Source: Amantichitinum ursilacus (lineage in GTDB: Bacteria; Pseudomonadota; Gammaproteobacteria; Burkholderiales; Chitinibacteraceae). Taken from it: 64,000 bases of DNA. This document shows, piece after piece, positions 10,345-20,292 of this stretch. Made by a program: the position numbers and the translations under genes. The DNA lies in the NCBI RefSeq assembly GCF_001294205.1, contig NZ_LAQT01000002.1, positions 475,561 through 539,560 of the forward strand, read 5' to 3'. The notes beneath the pieces were generated by a model. It made no database searches, was not told the DNA's origin, and saw only the letters and a list, made by a program, of their open reading frames with translations. Position 1 is the stretch's first letter. Each line of letters starts with the position of its first letter.

Positions 10345-12804
10345 ATGAGTGTATTCAGCATTGGTGTCTCGGCGCTTAACGCCGCCAACCTGGGTTTGAC
10401 CACCACAGGCCACAACATCGCCAACGAAGCGACGCCGGGTTATTCGCGCCAGTCGATCAAGCAAAGCGCGCCGTACCCGCAATTAACCGGCAGCGGTTTT
10501 GTGGGCATGGGCGTGCGCGTGGATACCATCCAGCGCGCTTATGACCAGTTTCTGACCAAGCAGCAGCAGGGCGCGCAAACGCAAGACAGCTATCTGAATA
10601 CCTATCTGACCCATCTGAACGATATCGACAATATCGTGGCCGACCCCACCGCAGGCGTGTCGCCCGCGATGCAGGATTTTTTCTCGTCGGTGCAAAACGT
10701 GGCCACGTCGCCAGCCGATACGCCGTCGCGCACCGCCATGCTGACCAGCGCCGGTACGCTGGTGTCGCGGTTTCAGTCGTTTAACGACCAACTGAACGAA
10801 AATGCGCAAACGTTGAATGGCGAAATCAGCACCACCGTCGACAGCATCAATTCGATTACAAAACAGATTGCCACGCTGAATGGCCAGATCGCCACGCAAT
10901 CGGCCTCGGGCCAGCCGCCCAACGATTTGCTGGACCAACGCGATCAACTGGTGCTGGACCTGAACAAATATGTGAAAGCCACCACGCTGACGCAAAGCGA
11001 CGGCAGCATGAACGTGTTTATCGGCAGCGGCCAGAACGTGGTGGTGGGCGGCAATTCGTTTAACCTGGCCGCTGTGGCGTCGCGCGATGATCCGACCAAA
11101 ACGCAGATTGCCTATCAGCAAAACAATGTGACGGTGTATTTGCCTGATTCGCAAATTACCGGCGGCTCGCTGCAGGGGCTGCTGACGTATCGCAATGACT
11201 CGCTATCGCTGGCGCAAAACACGCTGAACCTGACCGCATTGGGCCTGGCGCAGACCTTTAACGCGCAACATCGCGCCGGGATTGATCTGAATGGCGATCA
11301 GGGGCAGAACCTGTTTGATTATCCGCGCGCCGATAACGTCGATATGTCGTTGAATGGCCAGAAAGTGACGCTGACTGCGCCGGACAATGCGATTCCGCAA
11401 TCTGATTACGCGCTCAGTTATAACGTCACCAGCGGCAATTACACGCTGACACGCTCCACCGATGGCCAGACCGCCTCGATTACCGCCGCGCAACTGGCGT
11501 CCGGCTTTACCGCGCTGGGCGTGACCGCCACCATGACCGGCGCCGATGCCACCGCCACCGGTACCAGCGCCACGGCGTCTTTTCCGCCCGCGTTGGGCAA
11601 CGTATTCAGCAATACCGGCAATACAGGCAATGCGGCGTTAACCGGCTATATCAGCGATACCACCAAGCTGACCTCCAGCAACTACAAGTTTTCTTATGAC
11701 GGTACGCAATATGTGATGACGCGCCTGAGCGACAACACGCAAACCGTATTTACCCCGGCGCAAGTGGCGGCCGGTGCGGTGGGCGCGGATGGCATCGCCC
11801 TCAAGATCAAATCGGGCACGATGAACGCGGGCGACAGCTTTGAAATCCAGCCGGTAAGCAGCGTGATTCAGGGCATGTCGGTGGCGATTTCCGATCCGAC
11901 CGAAGTGGCGGCGTCGTCGCCGATTACCGCGGCGGTGGGCAAGGGCGCGGCCAATACGGTGACGTTTTATGGCGCGCCCAGCAATACCGGCACGGCCTTG
12001 TTGTCGGGCACCGTGAGCGACAAAACCAAACTGACCGGCAGCGATTACAAGGTGTCGTATGACGGCACCAACTATTCGCTGACGCGGATTTCGGATGGCG
12101 TATCGACCACGGCGGCGGGCTTTCCGCTGGCCATGGACGGTTTTACCGTCAACCTGAACAGCGGCTCGTTTGCCACCGGCGACAGCTTTACCGTGGTGCC
12201 ACCGGGCAATAACAGCGGCACGCTGACCATTACCCAACCCACCGTCGACGCACCGCCCACCAGCACCACGCAAGGCGCGGTGAGCACGGCGCTCAAGAAC
12301 CCGGTCACCATCAATTTCAATACGGCCAACAGCTTTACCATTACCGATGCCGTCACCGGCGTGACCACGGCGGCGCAGAACTATACCAAGGGCATGACGG
12401 TCAGCTTTAATGGCTGGTCGATGAAACTGGATGGCACGCCCGCGGCAGGTGATTCGATTGGCGTGGCGCCCAATACGTCGGGCAATGCCGACGGCCGCAA
12501 TGCGCTGGCGCTGGAATCGTTGCAGACCACCAAGTTGCTGGATAACGGCAAGTCGACCTACGCTGATGTGTATGGCCAGATGGTGTCGAAGATCGGTACC
12601 CAGACGGCGCAAGCCAAGATCATGGCCACGGCGCAAGACACGGTGCTGACCCAGGCCACCACCGCGCGTGATTCGCTGGCGGGCGTTAACCTGGATGAGG
12701 AAGCGGCCAATCTGCTGCGCTATCAGCAAGCGTATACGGCGGCCAGTAAAGTCATCCAGATCGCCCAGCAAACGTTTCAGGCCATCGAGAACATCATCAG
12801 TTAA
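10345..12804 (+). CDS. flgK: Flagellar hook-associated protein 1, enlarged
   Basis: An 819-aa hook-filament junction protein exported by the flagellar type III system. The conserved N-terminus (ALNAANLGLTTTGHNIANEATPGYSRQ) and C-terminal helix (LDEEAANLLRYQQAYTAASKVIQIAQQTFQAI) are present. It is far longer than the E. coli protein (547 aa). The extra length is in the middle, where related modules recur at about residues 350-415, 423-515 and 542-625. They share the pattern YxxSYxGTxYxLTRxSD and most end in GDSF. These probably form surface-exposed domains. GGAG precedes the ATG. It is followed by flgL. Confidence 0.95.
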   Translation: MSVFSIGVSALNAANLGLTTTGHNIANEATPGYSRQSIKQSAPYPQLTGSGFVGMGVRVDTIQRAYDQFLTKQQQGAQTQDSYLNTYLTHLNDIDNIVADPTAGVSPAMQDFFSSVQNVATSPADTPSRTAMLTSAGTLVSRFQSFNDQLNENAQTLNGEISTTVDSINSITKQIATLNGQIATQSASGQPPNDLLDQRDQLVLDLNKYVKATTLTQSDGSMNVFIGSGQNVVVGGNSFNLAAVASRDDPTKTQIAYQQNNVTVYLPDSQITGGSLQGLLTYRNDSLSLAQNTLNLTALGLAQTFNAQHRAGIDLNGDQGQNLFDYPRADNVDMSLNGQKVTLTAPDNAIPQSDYALSYNVTSGNYTLTRSTDGQTASITAAQLASGFTALGVTATMTGADATATGTSATASFPPALGNVFSNTGNTGNAALTGYISDTTKLTSSNYKFSYDGTQYVMTRLSDNTQTVFTPAQVAAGAVGADGIALKIKSGTMNAGDSFEIQPVSSVIQGMSVAISDPTEVAASSPITAAVGKGAANTVTFYGAPSNTGTALLSGTVSDKTKLTGSDYKVSYDGTNYSLTRISDGVSTTAAGFPLAMDGFTVNLNSGSFATGDSFTVVPPGNNSGTLTITQPTVDAPPTSTTQGAVSTALKNPVTINFNTANSFTITDAVTGVTTAAQNYTKGMTVSFNGWSMKLDGTPAAGDSIGVAPNTSGNADGRNALALESLQTTKLLDNGKSTYADVYGQMVSKIGTQTAQAKIMATAQDTVLTQATTARDSLAGVNLDEEAANLLRYQQAYTAASKVIQIAQQTFQAIENIIS

Positions 12805-12884
12805 GACCGATGCAAGCGTCTGGCGGCATTCAAGTTTTTGCCGCAGCCGCCGATGTATCGGTCAAGAAGTAACCGGAGCAGATC

Positions 12885-14291
12885 ATGCGCGTCGCCAGCA
12901 GTACGCTATACAACCTGGGCACCAGCAGCCTGAACGACTTGTACTACCAGCAGACCCAGTTGCAGCAACAGCTGTCCACCGGTCGCAAAATGCTGAGCCC
13001 GTCGGATGACCCGATTGCGGCATCGCGCGCGCTGTATATCACGCAGTCGGCCAGTATCGTCACGCAGTTCACCACCAACAGCAACAGCGCCAATACGTCG
13101 TTGCAGAACCAGACCTCGGCCTTGGCCTCGGTGGCGAGCACGATTCAGGATATCCAGTCGCTGGCGGTGCAGGCGGGCAACCCGACGCTGACTTCGGCTG
13201 AAAAACAGATCATTAATACGTCGCTCAACAGCTCGTACCAGCAGCTGATGGGGCTGGCCAATACCACCGATGGCAGCGGGCTGTATCTGTTCTCCGGCTT
13301 TGCGGGCGGCACCAAGCCGTTTACTGAAACCGGCTTTGGTAACGTCACCTACAACGGTGACCAGGGGCAACGCCAGATCCAGATTTCGGCGTCGCGTAAT
13401 CTGCCGGTGTCGAGCGATGGCTCGTCGGTATTCCAGAACATCAAGGACGGCAACGGCACGTTTTCGACCGCGGCCGCCGCCACCAATAGCGGCACCGGCC
13501 TGGTCAGCGCGGGTGAAGTGCTGGACAAGGCCAAGTGGAATACGGCCGCCAACGTCAAAAACTTTTCGGTCAAGTTCAATTCGATTACCAACACGGCTGA
13601 TCCGAGCGGCAAGCCCATCGTTAATTACGACATTGTGGATAATCGCCAGACGCTGACCGATGGCACCACCAACCCCAATTACAACCATTCGATGATCGAT
13701 GGTTACGATTACACCGCCGGTGATCGCACTGCGGCCGCGGGCGTAAACCCGTATCCGCGTAGCTATACCGATGGCGGCGATATTGTGTTCTCCGCTCAAA
13801 GCACCGATCCGGCGCCGGCGGCAGGCGCAACCCTGCCCGTGCCGGGTTGGGATTTTGGCGTGAAGATGAGCATTACCGGCACACCTGCGGATGGAGACAC
13901 CTTTAATGTGGATGCCAGCCAGAATCAGGATATTTTCAGCACCATCGCCCAGTTTTCTTCGGCGCTGAATTCGTACACCACCAGCACTTCGGGCGCGGAC
14001 CAGACCAAGTTCCAGAATGCGCTCAATGGCGTGATGTCAAACCTGAACAACGCGCTGCAGAATGTGCTGAGCGCTAACGCCAGCACCGGCGCATGGCAGA
14101 ACGAAATCACCGCCGTGCAAACCATCAATTCGAGCGTCAGCCTGAATTACAGCCAGACTTTGTCGGGGCTGCAGGATCTGGATTATGCGTCTGCCATCAG
14201 CGGCTTTTCGCAAAACCAGACGCTGCTGGAAGCGGCACGCCAGACTTATTCCAAGATTCAGGGCAATAGCCTGTTCCAGTACATCTCTTAA
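12885..14291 (+). CDS. flgL: Flagellar hook-associated protein 3, enlarged
   Basis: A 468-aa junction protein between FlgK and flagellin. The flagellin-like N-terminal helix (MRVASSTLYNLGTSSL ... QLSTGRKMLSPSDDP) and C-terminal helix (ASAISGFSQNQTLLEAARQTYSKIQ) are intact. The E. coli protein is 317 aa; the excess is an insert at about residues 185-340, rich in Asp, Asn, Thr and Gly. It includes GTPADGDTFNVD, which echoes the GDSF endings of the FlgK modules. GGAG precedes the ATG. It is the last gene of flgJKL. Confidence 0.93.
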   Translation: MRVASSTLYNLGTSSLNDLYYQQTQLQQQLSTGRKMLSPSDDPIAASRALYITQSASIVTQFTTNSNSANTSLQNQTSALASVASTIQDIQSLAVQAGNPTLTSAEKQIINTSLNSSYQQLMGLANTTDGSGLYLFSGFAGGTKPFTETGFGNVTYNGDQGQRQIQISASRNLPVSSDGSSVFQNIKDGNGTFSTAAAATNSGTGLVSAGEVLDKAKWNTAANVKNFSVKFNSITNTADPSGKPIVNYDIVDNRQTLTDGTTNPNYNHSMIDGYDYTAGDRTAAAGVNPYPRSYTDGGDIVFSAQSTDPAPAAGATLPVPGWDFGVKMSITGTPADGDTFNVDASQNQDIFSTIAQFSSALNSYTTSTSGADQTKFQNALNGVMSNLNNALQNVLSANASTGAWQNEITAVQTINSSVSLNYSQTLSGLQDLDYASAISGFSQNQTLLEAARQTYSKIQGNSLFQYIS

Positions 14292-14306
14292 GCCCGGTAC
14301 TTTACA

Positions 14307-14407
14307 TAGGGTGGGACTGAGACGCTCCGTCTGGAACCATCTGCCGAAGCCGTAACCAGGTGCTGCGCGTTGGGCCTGCGGCTTTGAGTGGTGGGTCCAG
14401 ACCCACC
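14307..14407. repeat. Dispersed palindrome copy D with a decayed partner
   Basis: An intact core lies at 14390-14407, preceded by GCTTTGAG and followed by CTAT. The left partner, near 14307, begins ATAGGGTGGG but its second half is lost, so this is a decayed inverted pair between flgL and radA. Confidence 0.7.
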
Positions 14408-14436
14408 CTATACCTGCCGGATCGGTCGAGCGTAGG

Positions 14437-14463
14437 GTGCGTTACCCTGCAGGGGCAACGCAC
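14437..14463. repeat. Hairpin of a second type in the flgL-radA gap
   Basis: GTGCGTT and AACGCAC flank a CCCTGCAGGG centre, giving a nearly perfect 27-base inverted repeat. There is no T-run. It is distinct from the GGTGGGTC palindrome and may be another dispersed element. Confidence 0.5.
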
Positions 14464-14589
14464 AATCGAGGCGCTAGTCTCGGCCCCGTGGGGCCATCGC
14501 ATATCCCGGCATAAGCGCATCCAGCATGGCGTCGAGATTCCAGAGCGCGGTGCACAGATAACCCGCACGCTTGTGGTCTAATACGGCCT

Positions 14590-15942
14590 ATGAGCAAAGC
14601 CAAGATCATGTACACCTGCACCTCTTGCGGCGGCACCTCGCCCAAGTGGCAGGGCCAGTGCCCGCATTGCGCGGACTGGAATACCCTCGTTGAAGCCGTG
14701 GCCGAACCCAAGGCCCCCGCGCGCTTTCAGTCGCTGGCCGCCGATGGCGCGGTGCGGCAGTTGTCCGATGTCGAAACCGAAGAAATCCCGCGCACACCCA
14801 CCGGCATGGACGAACTCGACCGCGTGTTGGGCGGCGGTCTGGTGCCCGGCGGCGTGGTGCTGATTGGCGGCGACCCGGGCATCGGTAAATCCACGCTGTT
14901 GTTGCAGGCGCTGACCGCAATGGCGGCGCGCTCACGCGTGTTGTACGTCAGTGGCGAAGAGTCGGCGCAGCAAATTGCGCTGCGCGCCAAACGCCTGCAA
15001 CTGGGCGATGCCGCCATCGGCTTGCTGCCGGAAATCAATCTCGAAAAAATCCTCGGCACGCTGTCGAAAGAACAGCCGCAAGTGGCGGTGATCGATTCGA
15101 TCCAGACCTTGTATTCCGAAGCGCTGACGTCCGCGCCGGGCAGTGTGGCGCAAGTGCGCGAATGCGCCGCGCAACTGACCCGCTTTGCCAAGCGCAATGG
15201 CACCACCATTTTGCTGGTGGGGCACGTGACCAAAGAGGGCGCATTGGCCGGGCCGCGCGTGCTGGAACATATCGTCGATGCGGTGCTGTATTTTGAGGGC
15301 GATACGCACTCCAGTTTCCGGCTGATCCGTGCCATCAAGAATCGTTTTGGCGCGGTGAATGAGCTGGGCGTGTTTGCCATGACCGATCGTGGCCTGAAGG
15401 AAGTGGCCAACCCGTCGGCGTTGTTCTTGTCGCAACACCGCGAACCGGTGCCGGGCTCGTGCGTACTGGTGACGCAAGAAGGCTCGCGGCCGATGCTGGT
15501 AGAAGTGCAAGCGCTGGTGGACGACGCGCATACACCGCAACCGCGGCGGCTGGCCGTCGGCGTTGAACAAAACCGGCTGGCGCTGTTGCTGGCCGTGCTG
15601 CATCGCCATGCGGGCGTGGCTGTGTTTGATCAGGATGTATTTATCAACGCGGTGGGCGGCGTGCGCATCAGCGAACCGGCGGCCGATCTGGCGGTGCTGA
15701 TCGCGATTGTATCGTCGCTTAAAAACAGACCGTTGCCGGACAAGCTGGTGGTGTTTGGCGAAGTGGGGCTGGCCGGGGAGGTGCGCCCGGTGCAACGTGG
15801 CCAGGAACGCCTGCGCGAAGCGGCCAAGCTGGGCTTTACCCACGCCATCGTGCCGCACGCCAATCGCCCGCGGCAGCCCATCGAGGGCATGCAGGTCACC
15901 GCTGTAGAGCGACTGGCCGACGCAGTGGCTGCCGCCCTATAA
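14590..15942 (+). CDS. radA: DNA repair protein RadA
   Basis: A 450-aa RecA-like branch-migration helicase that acts with RecA in recombinational repair. The N-terminal zinc finger is CxxC-x10-CxxC (C10, C13, C24, C27). The ATPase Walker A GGDPGIGKST is at 93-102. The RadA-specific KNRFG motif is at 250-254. The C-terminal part resembles the Lon protease domain (GGVRISEPAADLAV ... GEVGLAGEVRPV). The length is typical. The ribosome site is poor. It stands alone after a repeat-bearing gap. Confidence 0.96.
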   Translation: MSKAKIMYTCTSCGGTSPKWQGQCPHCADWNTLVEAVAEPKAPARFQSLAADGAVRQLSDVETEEIPRTPTGMDELDRVLGGGLVPGGVVLIGGDPGIGKSTLLLQALTAMAARSRVLYVSGEESAQQIALRAKRLQLGDAAIGLLPEINLEKILGTLSKEQPQVAVIDSIQTLYSEALTSAPGSVAQVRECAAQLTRFAKRNGTTILLVGHVTKEGALAGPRVLEHIVDAVLYFEGDTHSSFRLIRAIKNRFGAVNELGVFAMTDRGLKEVANPSALFLSQHREPVPGSCVLVTQEGSRPMLVEVQALVDDAHTPQPRRLAVGVEQNRLALLLAVLHRHAGVAVFDQDVFINAVGGVRISEPAADLAVLIAIVSSLKNRPLPDKLVVFGEVGLAGEVRPVQRGQERLREAAKLGFTHAIVPHANRPRQPIEGMQVTAVERLADAVAAAL

Positions 15943-16108
15943 TGCCAACTGATTGAAGCTTGAAATAGCCGGATTGGCCCTCATAGTCTTTTTGTATGGC
16001 GGCCACGGCTAAATTTGATTGGGATTACTTATTCCTATCCGTTAGCATAATCACCGCTACGCTTTTATGCGATTAACGCACCACCGTTACTGAAATCTGG
16101 AGACTCTG

Positions 16109-16435
16109 ATGAGCGAACATATCACTTACGTTACCGACGCCACCTTCGACACCGAAGTGCTGCAATCCCAAACCCCCGTACTGGTGGATTATTGGGCTGA
16201 GTGGTGTGGCCCGTGCAAGATGATCGCTCCGATCCTTGACGAAGTAGCTGGCGAATACACCGGCAAACTCAAAGTGGCCAAGCTCAACATTGATGACAAC
16301 CAGGGCACGCCGCCGAAGTATGGCATCCGTGGCATCCCCACCCTGATGTTGTTCCAGGGCGGTGAAGTCAAGGCGACCAAAGTGGGCGCATTGTCCAAGT
16401 CGCAACTGACTGCATTCCTGGATAGCAACCTGTAA
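16109..16435 (+). CDS. trxA: Thioredoxin 1
   Basis: A 108-aa cytosolic disulfide reductase, reduced by thioredoxin reductase, that donates electrons to ribonucleotide reductase and others. The active site WCGPCK lies at 32-37 and the cis-Pro is in GIPTLMLF. The length matches E. coli TrxA (109). GGAG precedes the ATG. rho follows from its own promoter, as in many proteobacteria. A GC-rich hairpin with one G-U pair (16494-16521) follows the gene and may end or pause its transcript. Confidence 0.97.
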   Translation: MSEHITYVTDATFDTEVLQSQTPVLVDYWAEWCGPCKMIAPILDEVAGEYTGKLKVAKLNIDDNQGTPPKYGIRGIPTLMLFQGGEVKATKVGALSKSQLTAFLDSNL

Positions 16436-16523
16436 TCAATGTGTCAGAGCCGGTCTGGCGGTGCTTTCTGCTACTGCCACGGCAAGAATACAACACCCGC
16501 GGCTGACGACAGCTGCGGGTGGC

Positions 16524-16551
16524 TTGACAGTCTGTTTTGCCTCCCTATAAT
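16524..16551 (+). promoter_or_regulatory. Sigma-70 promoter for rho
   Basis: Perfect TTGACA and TATAAT hexamers are separated by 16 bases. Transcription would start near 16558, giving a leader of about 110 bases before the rho ATG. Rho is autoregulated through its leader in E. coli; whether that holds here is inference. Confidence 0.8.
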
Positions 16552-16666
16552 CTGACGCCATTCCTGCTTGCTCCGGAGTCCTTCCGCAGCAGCTGATATC
16601 AAAAGCATTCCTCTCCCTTTTCCCAGATATATCTCTCAATTCCAAGAGCAGCCACGGCCCAATCGT

Positions 16667-17923
16667 ATGCATCTGTCTGACCTGAAACATCTACCTATCT
16701 CAGAACTTGTCGAGATGGCCATCGCCAATGAAATCGACGGTGCCAGTCGTCTTCGCAAGCAAGATCTGATTTTTGCGATGCTTAAAAACCAGGCCAAGAA
16801 AGGGGAGAGCATTTTCGGCGACGGTACGCTGGAAGTCCTGCCCGATGGCTTTGGCTTTCTGCGCAGCCCGGATACCTCGTATCTGGCCGGCCCTGACGAT
16901 ATCTACGTCAGCCCCTCGCAAATCCGCCGCTTCAACCTGCATACCGGCGACACCATTGATGGCGAAATCCGTACGCCTAAAGACGGCGAACGTTATTTTG
17001 CGCTGGTGAAAGTCGACAAGGTTAATGACGAGCCGCCCGAGAATTCCAAACACAAGATCCTGTTCGAAAACCTGACGCCGCTGTTTCCCACGCGCCGCTT
17101 GCAACTCGAACGCGATATCCGCGGCGAAGAAAACCGCACCGGCCGTATCGTTGACATGATCGCGCCGATTGGCCGCGGCCAACGTGGTTTGCTGGTGGCG
17201 CCGCCCAAATCCGGCAAGACCGTGATGCTGCAGAATATTGCGCACGCCATCACCAACAACCATCCCGACGTCACCCTGATTGTGCTGCTGATTGACGAGC
17301 GCCCTGAAGAAGTGACCGAAATGCAACGCTCGGTGAAGGGCGAAGTGGTGTCGTCAACGTTTGACGAACCCGCAACCCGTCACGTGCAAGTGGCCGAAAT
17401 GGTCATCGAAAAGGCCAAACGGCTGGTCGAGCACAAGAAAGACGTGGTTATCCTGCTGGATTCGATTACCCGTCTGGCACGCGCCTACAACACCGTGGTG
17501 CCGGCGTCCGGCAAGGTGCTGACCGGCGGTGTGGACGCCAACGCGTTGCAACGCCCCAAGCGTTTCTTCGGTGCTGCCCGTAACATCGAAGAAGGTGGCA
17601 GCCTGACCATCATCGCCACCGCGCTGATCGACACCGGTTCGCGCATGGACGATGTGATCTACGAAGAATTCAAGGGTACCGGCAACATGGAAATCCACCT
17701 TGACCGTCGCATGGCGGAAAAGCGGACTTTCCCGGCCATCAACATCAACCGCTCCGGCACGCGCCGTGAAGAGCTGTTGATCCCGCAAGACCAGTTGCAG
17801 AAAATCTGGGTGCTGCGCAAGTTGCTGTATCCGATGGATGATCTGGAAGCGATGGAATTCCTGCAAGACAAGATCAAGGCGACGAAAAACAACGCGGATT
17901 TCTTTGATTCGATGCGTCGCTAA
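16667..17923 (+). CDS. rho: Transcription termination factor Rho
   Basis: A 418-aa hexameric RNA helicase that ends transcription at unstructured C-rich RNA. The ATG at 16667 gives [18 protein letters not shown], matching the E. coli start; the open frame back to 16568 overlaps the promoter leader. The order is: N-terminal helical domain (1-45), cold-shock-like RNA-binding domain (about 48-120, [30 protein letters not shown]), and ATPase with Walker A PPKSGKT at about 180, [15 protein letters not shown], and the Q-loop/R-loop region [17 protein letters not shown]. The protein is fully conserved. Confidence 0.98.
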   Translation: MHLSDLKHLPISELVEMAIANEIDGASRLRKQDLIFAMLKNQAKKGESIFGDGTLEVLPDGFGFLRSPDTSYLAGPDDIYVSPSQIRRFNLHTGDTIDGEIRTPKDGERYFALVKVDKVNDEPPENSKHKILFENLTPLFPTRRLQLERDIRGEENRTGRIVDMIAPIGRGQRGLLVAPPKSGKTVMLQNIAHAITNNHPDVTLIVLLIDERPEEVTEMQRSVKGEVVSSTFDEPATRHVQVAEMVIEKAKRLVEHKKDVVILLDSITRLARAYNTVVPASGKVLTGGVDANALQRPKRFFGAARNIEEGGSLTIIATALIDTGSRMDDVIYEEFKGTGNMEIHLDRRMAEKRTFPAININRSGTRREELLIPQDQLQKIWVLRKLLYPMDDLEAMEFLQDKIKATKNNADFFDSMRR

Positions 17924-18040
17924 CCAGCCACAGCGGCTGGTTTGACGGCGGTTATCCTTGCGGGATGCCGCCGCTTCTGAAATAATGCGCGTTTTGCGTC
18001 GGCACAACCCCGGCGCGCTCATAGTAAAAAGGAAAGTAAC

Positions 18041-18307
18041 ATGCGTGAAGGTATCCACCCCGAATACAACGACATCATCTTTTTTGATGCCAGCGTTGAC
18101 TTCAAATTTCTGACCAAATCCACCATGAAAGCCCGCGGCGGCGAAACCATGAAGTGGACCGATGGCAAAGAATATCCGGTCGTACGTCTGGACGTGTCTT
18201 CCGAATCCCACCCGTTCTACACCGGCAAGCAAAAAGTGCTGGATACCGCGGGTCGCGTGGAAAAATTCCGTCAGAAATACTCCATGTACAGCAGCAACAA
18301 GGGCTAA
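18041..18307 (+). CDS. rpmE2: 50S ribosomal protein L31 type B
   Basis: An 88-aa large-subunit protein. It starts MREGIHPEYNDIIFFDASVDF and lacks the Cys ligands of zinc-binding L31, so it is the zinc-free B type. AAGGAAAG precedes the ATG. An intrinsic terminator follows. In many bacteria a type-B paralogue is induced by zinc shortage; here its place next to rho, where the housekeeping copy often lies, suggests it may be the main L31. No Zur box was recognised upstream. Confidence 0.95.
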   Translation: MREGIHPEYNDIIFFDASVDFKFLTKSTMKARGGETMKWTDGKEYPVVRLDVSSESHPFYTGKQKVLDTAGRVEKFRQKYSMYSSNKG

Positions 18308-18331
18308 TTGCTCTCCGTTGTTCTGTACCGC

Positions 18332-18363
18332 AAAAAGGCAGCTCAATGAGGCTGCCTTTTTTG
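18332..18363 (+). terminator. Intrinsic terminator after rpmE2
   Basis: The stem AAAGGCAGC/GCTGCCTTT has an 8-base loop and is followed by six or more T. Confidence 0.85.
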
Positions 18364-18412
18364 TCTTTGCGCGATCCGTGCATCGCCGTCTCAAAAAGAT
18401 AAAATCGCTGCC

Positions 18413-20038
18413 ATGCTCACTTATGTTCCCGATGCTGATCGTGAAGCGCCGCTTCCCCCAAACCAACAACCCTGGCTATTGCTGCTGCTTTGCCTGGTAT
18501 GGCTGATTCCCGGCCTGATCGGGCACGATCCGTGGAAGCCGGCCGAGCTGGAAACCGCCGCGGTCATCAAGCACTTTATGCAGGGCCAACACTGGACGCT
18601 GCCGTGGTACGGCGATAGCGCCTATCTGATCCACGGCCCGCTGTATTACTGGTCGGCGGCGCTGGTGGCGTGGCCGTTGCACAAGCTGGGCATGGAAATT
18701 CATGATGCCGCGCGCGTGGTCACCGGTTTGTGGATGGCGCTGGCCATGTGGGGCGTAGGCCTGGCCGGGCGCGAGCTCTATGGCCGGCGCCAGGGTCGTG
18801 TCGGCGTGATGGCGTTGATTGGATCGATTGGGCTGATTATCTGGGGTCACCATCTGGCGCCCGATTTGTTGTTGCTGGTCAGCTTTGCCTGGCAGCTGTA
18901 CGCATTGGCGTGGGCGTTGCGCCAGCCGGTGCAGGGCGGCCTGTTGTTGGGTCTGTCGTGGTTGGTGCTGCTGCTGGGCGCGTCCTGGGGCGAGTTTATC
19001 CTGAGTGTGCTGACGGCCCTGGCCTTGCTGCTGTTTGCGCCGTGGCGCAAGGGCTGGTACGCCGCTACGCTGATCACCGCGCTGGTGGTGGCGGTGCCGT
19101 TGGGCATGATCTGGCCGGTGGATCTGTACCACTTCAGCCCACCTGCCTTCCAGACCTGGTACAACTATTACGCGTTGGGCCCTTTAGGCGGCATGGCGGG
19201 GTGGCAGATCTTCCATAGCTTCGGTTACTTCTTTTCGATTGTGCTGTGGTTTGCCTGGCCGGTTCTGCCGCTGGCGGCATGGGGCGCATGGTCCAACCGC
19301 GCGCAATGGCAATCGCCCAAGGTGGTGTTGCCGCTAACCATTATCGTATTCAACGCGGTCTGGCTGTCTGGCGCGGGCGATACCATTAATGAATCCGCGC
19401 TGCTGATCATCCTGCCGGTGCTATCGGTGCTGTCGATTGGCGGCATTGATCGGCTGCAACGTGGTGCAGCGGCCGCGCTCAACTGGTTTGGCATTATGAC
19501 GTTTGGCTTGGGTACCTTGTTGCTCTGGGCCGCCTGGCTGGTGGTGCAGACCGGCGCACCCACCAGTTGGGCTAAATCTCTGGCACAAGCCAGCCCGGCC
19601 TGGCATCCGCATATCGGTGGCCTGGGCACGGTGTTTACGCTGTTGATCTCGATTGCGTGGTGCCTGATCTTGCTCCGCAAACGCCCGCTAGGACGCTTGG
19701 CGGTCACTAACTGGGCTGTGGGCGTCACCTTGCTATGGGGCGCGCTGATGGGGCTGTGGCAGCCGTGGCTGGATGCCTCCAAAAGCTATCGGCCGGTGGT
19801 GCATAGCCTGGCGGCGGAAGTGGCACGCCAGCCCGCAGGCTGCGTGGATGGCTCGCTGGTGTCCGACTCGATGGCGGCCTCAGTTGATTATTTCTCGACC
19901 ATGGCGTTGCGCCGACGTGACGTAGACGGCTGCCACCTGCAATTGCTGCAGGGCGATGCACAGCCTGGCACGATGGTGTTGTGGGAAGGCGCACGGCCGG
20001 GCGAGCGTCACGAGCATTTCTACTTGATCAAGCGCTAG
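18413..20038 (+). CDS. GT39/ArnT-like polytopic membrane glycosyltransferase
   Basis: A 541-aa inner-membrane protein with about eleven membrane segments. The first periplasmic loop has the GT-C fold features of ArnT/PMT enzymes: a DPWKPAE stretch near 40-46 with the acidic residue, and HGPLYYWSAAL at about 74-84. Family members move sugars from undecaprenyl phosphate to lipid A, proteins or other acceptors. The C-terminal 90 residues form a soluble periplasmic part with a Cys pair (GCVDGSLVSD, VDGCHLQ). The acceptor cannot be read from the sequence. It is flanked by terminators on both sides, so it is monocistronic. Confidence 0.75.
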   Translation: MLTYVPDADREAPLPPNQQPWLLLLLCLVWLIPGLIGHDPWKPAELETAAVIKHFMQGQHWTLPWYGDSAYLIHGPLYYWSAALVAWPLHKLGMEIHDAARVVTGLWMALAMWGVGLAGRELYGRRQGRVGVMALIGSIGLIIWGHHLAPDLLLLVSFAWQLYALAWALRQPVQGGLLLGLSWLVLLLGASWGEFILSVLTALALLLFAPWRKGWYAATLITALVVAVPLGMIWPVDLYHFSPPAFQTWYNYYALGPLGGMAGWQIFHSFGYFFSIVLWFAWPVLPLAAWGAWSNRAQWQSPKVVLPLTIIVFNAVWLSGAGDTINESALLIILPVLSVLSIGGIDRLQRGAAAALNWFGIMTFGLGTLLLWAAWLVVQTGAPTSWAKSLAQASPAWHPHIGGLGTVFTLLISIAWCLILLRKRPLGRLAVTNWAVGVTLLWGALMGLWQPWLDASKSYRPVVHSLAAEVARQPAGCVDGSLVSDSMAASVDYFSTMALRRRDVDGCHLQLLQGDAQPGTMVLWEGARPGERHEHFYLIKR

Positions 20039-20063
20039 CGCGCCGGTTGAGCCTTGAGCAATA

Positions 20064-20096
20064 AAAAAAAGACCGCATGATTGCGGTCTTTTTTTC
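20064..20096. terminator. Strong bidirectional terminator
   Basis: AAAAAGACCGCA and TGCGGTCTTTTTTT form a 12-bp stem between the convergent GT39 and DUF3149 genes. Confidence 0.9.
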
Positions 20097-20115
20097 GGGC
20101 GAAGGCAGCGGCTGC

Positions 20116-20292
20116 TTAATGATGGGCTGCTTCTTTCGCCACCGGATGCGCTTGTTCCGCTTCTGCGTTCAGTACGTTTTTGCGCACGAACATAAAAATA
20201 TACACGGCCATCACACAGATAAAGCCGATGGTGAACAGGCTAAGCAGGCCGATATCCGAGGTAAACAGGGTTTCCCAAGGGGTGTTTTCCAT
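20116..20292 (-). CDS. DUF3149 small membrane protein, 58 aa
   Basis: The start at 20292 (MENTPWETLF) is chosen because GGAG lies 9 bases upstream; the longer reading to 20352 has no ribosome site. The motif LFTSDIGLLSLFTIGFI with a single membrane helix (about 15-37) and a His-rich end (HPVAKEAAHH) matches the DUF3149 family found in betaproteobacteria. The function is unknown. Confidence 0.75.
   Translation of the reverse strand: MENTPWETLFTSDIGLLSLFTIGFICVMAVYIFMFVRKNVLNAEAEQAHPVAKEAAHH

Noticed and set aside
11638..12771. 377-codon minus-strand frame
   Set aside because: It is antisense to flgK and very rich in Arg/His/Gly; a mirror of the repetitive flgK codons.
16015..16051. Sigma-70 promoter for trxA
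   Set aside because: TTGATT and CATAAT are visible but 25 bases apart, and the alternative TTACTT gives only 15; neither spacing is convincing.
17922..17943. Intrinsic terminator directly after rho
   Set aside because: AACCAGCC/GGCTGGTT is a good hairpin but is followed by TGACGG, not a T-run, so it was not called.
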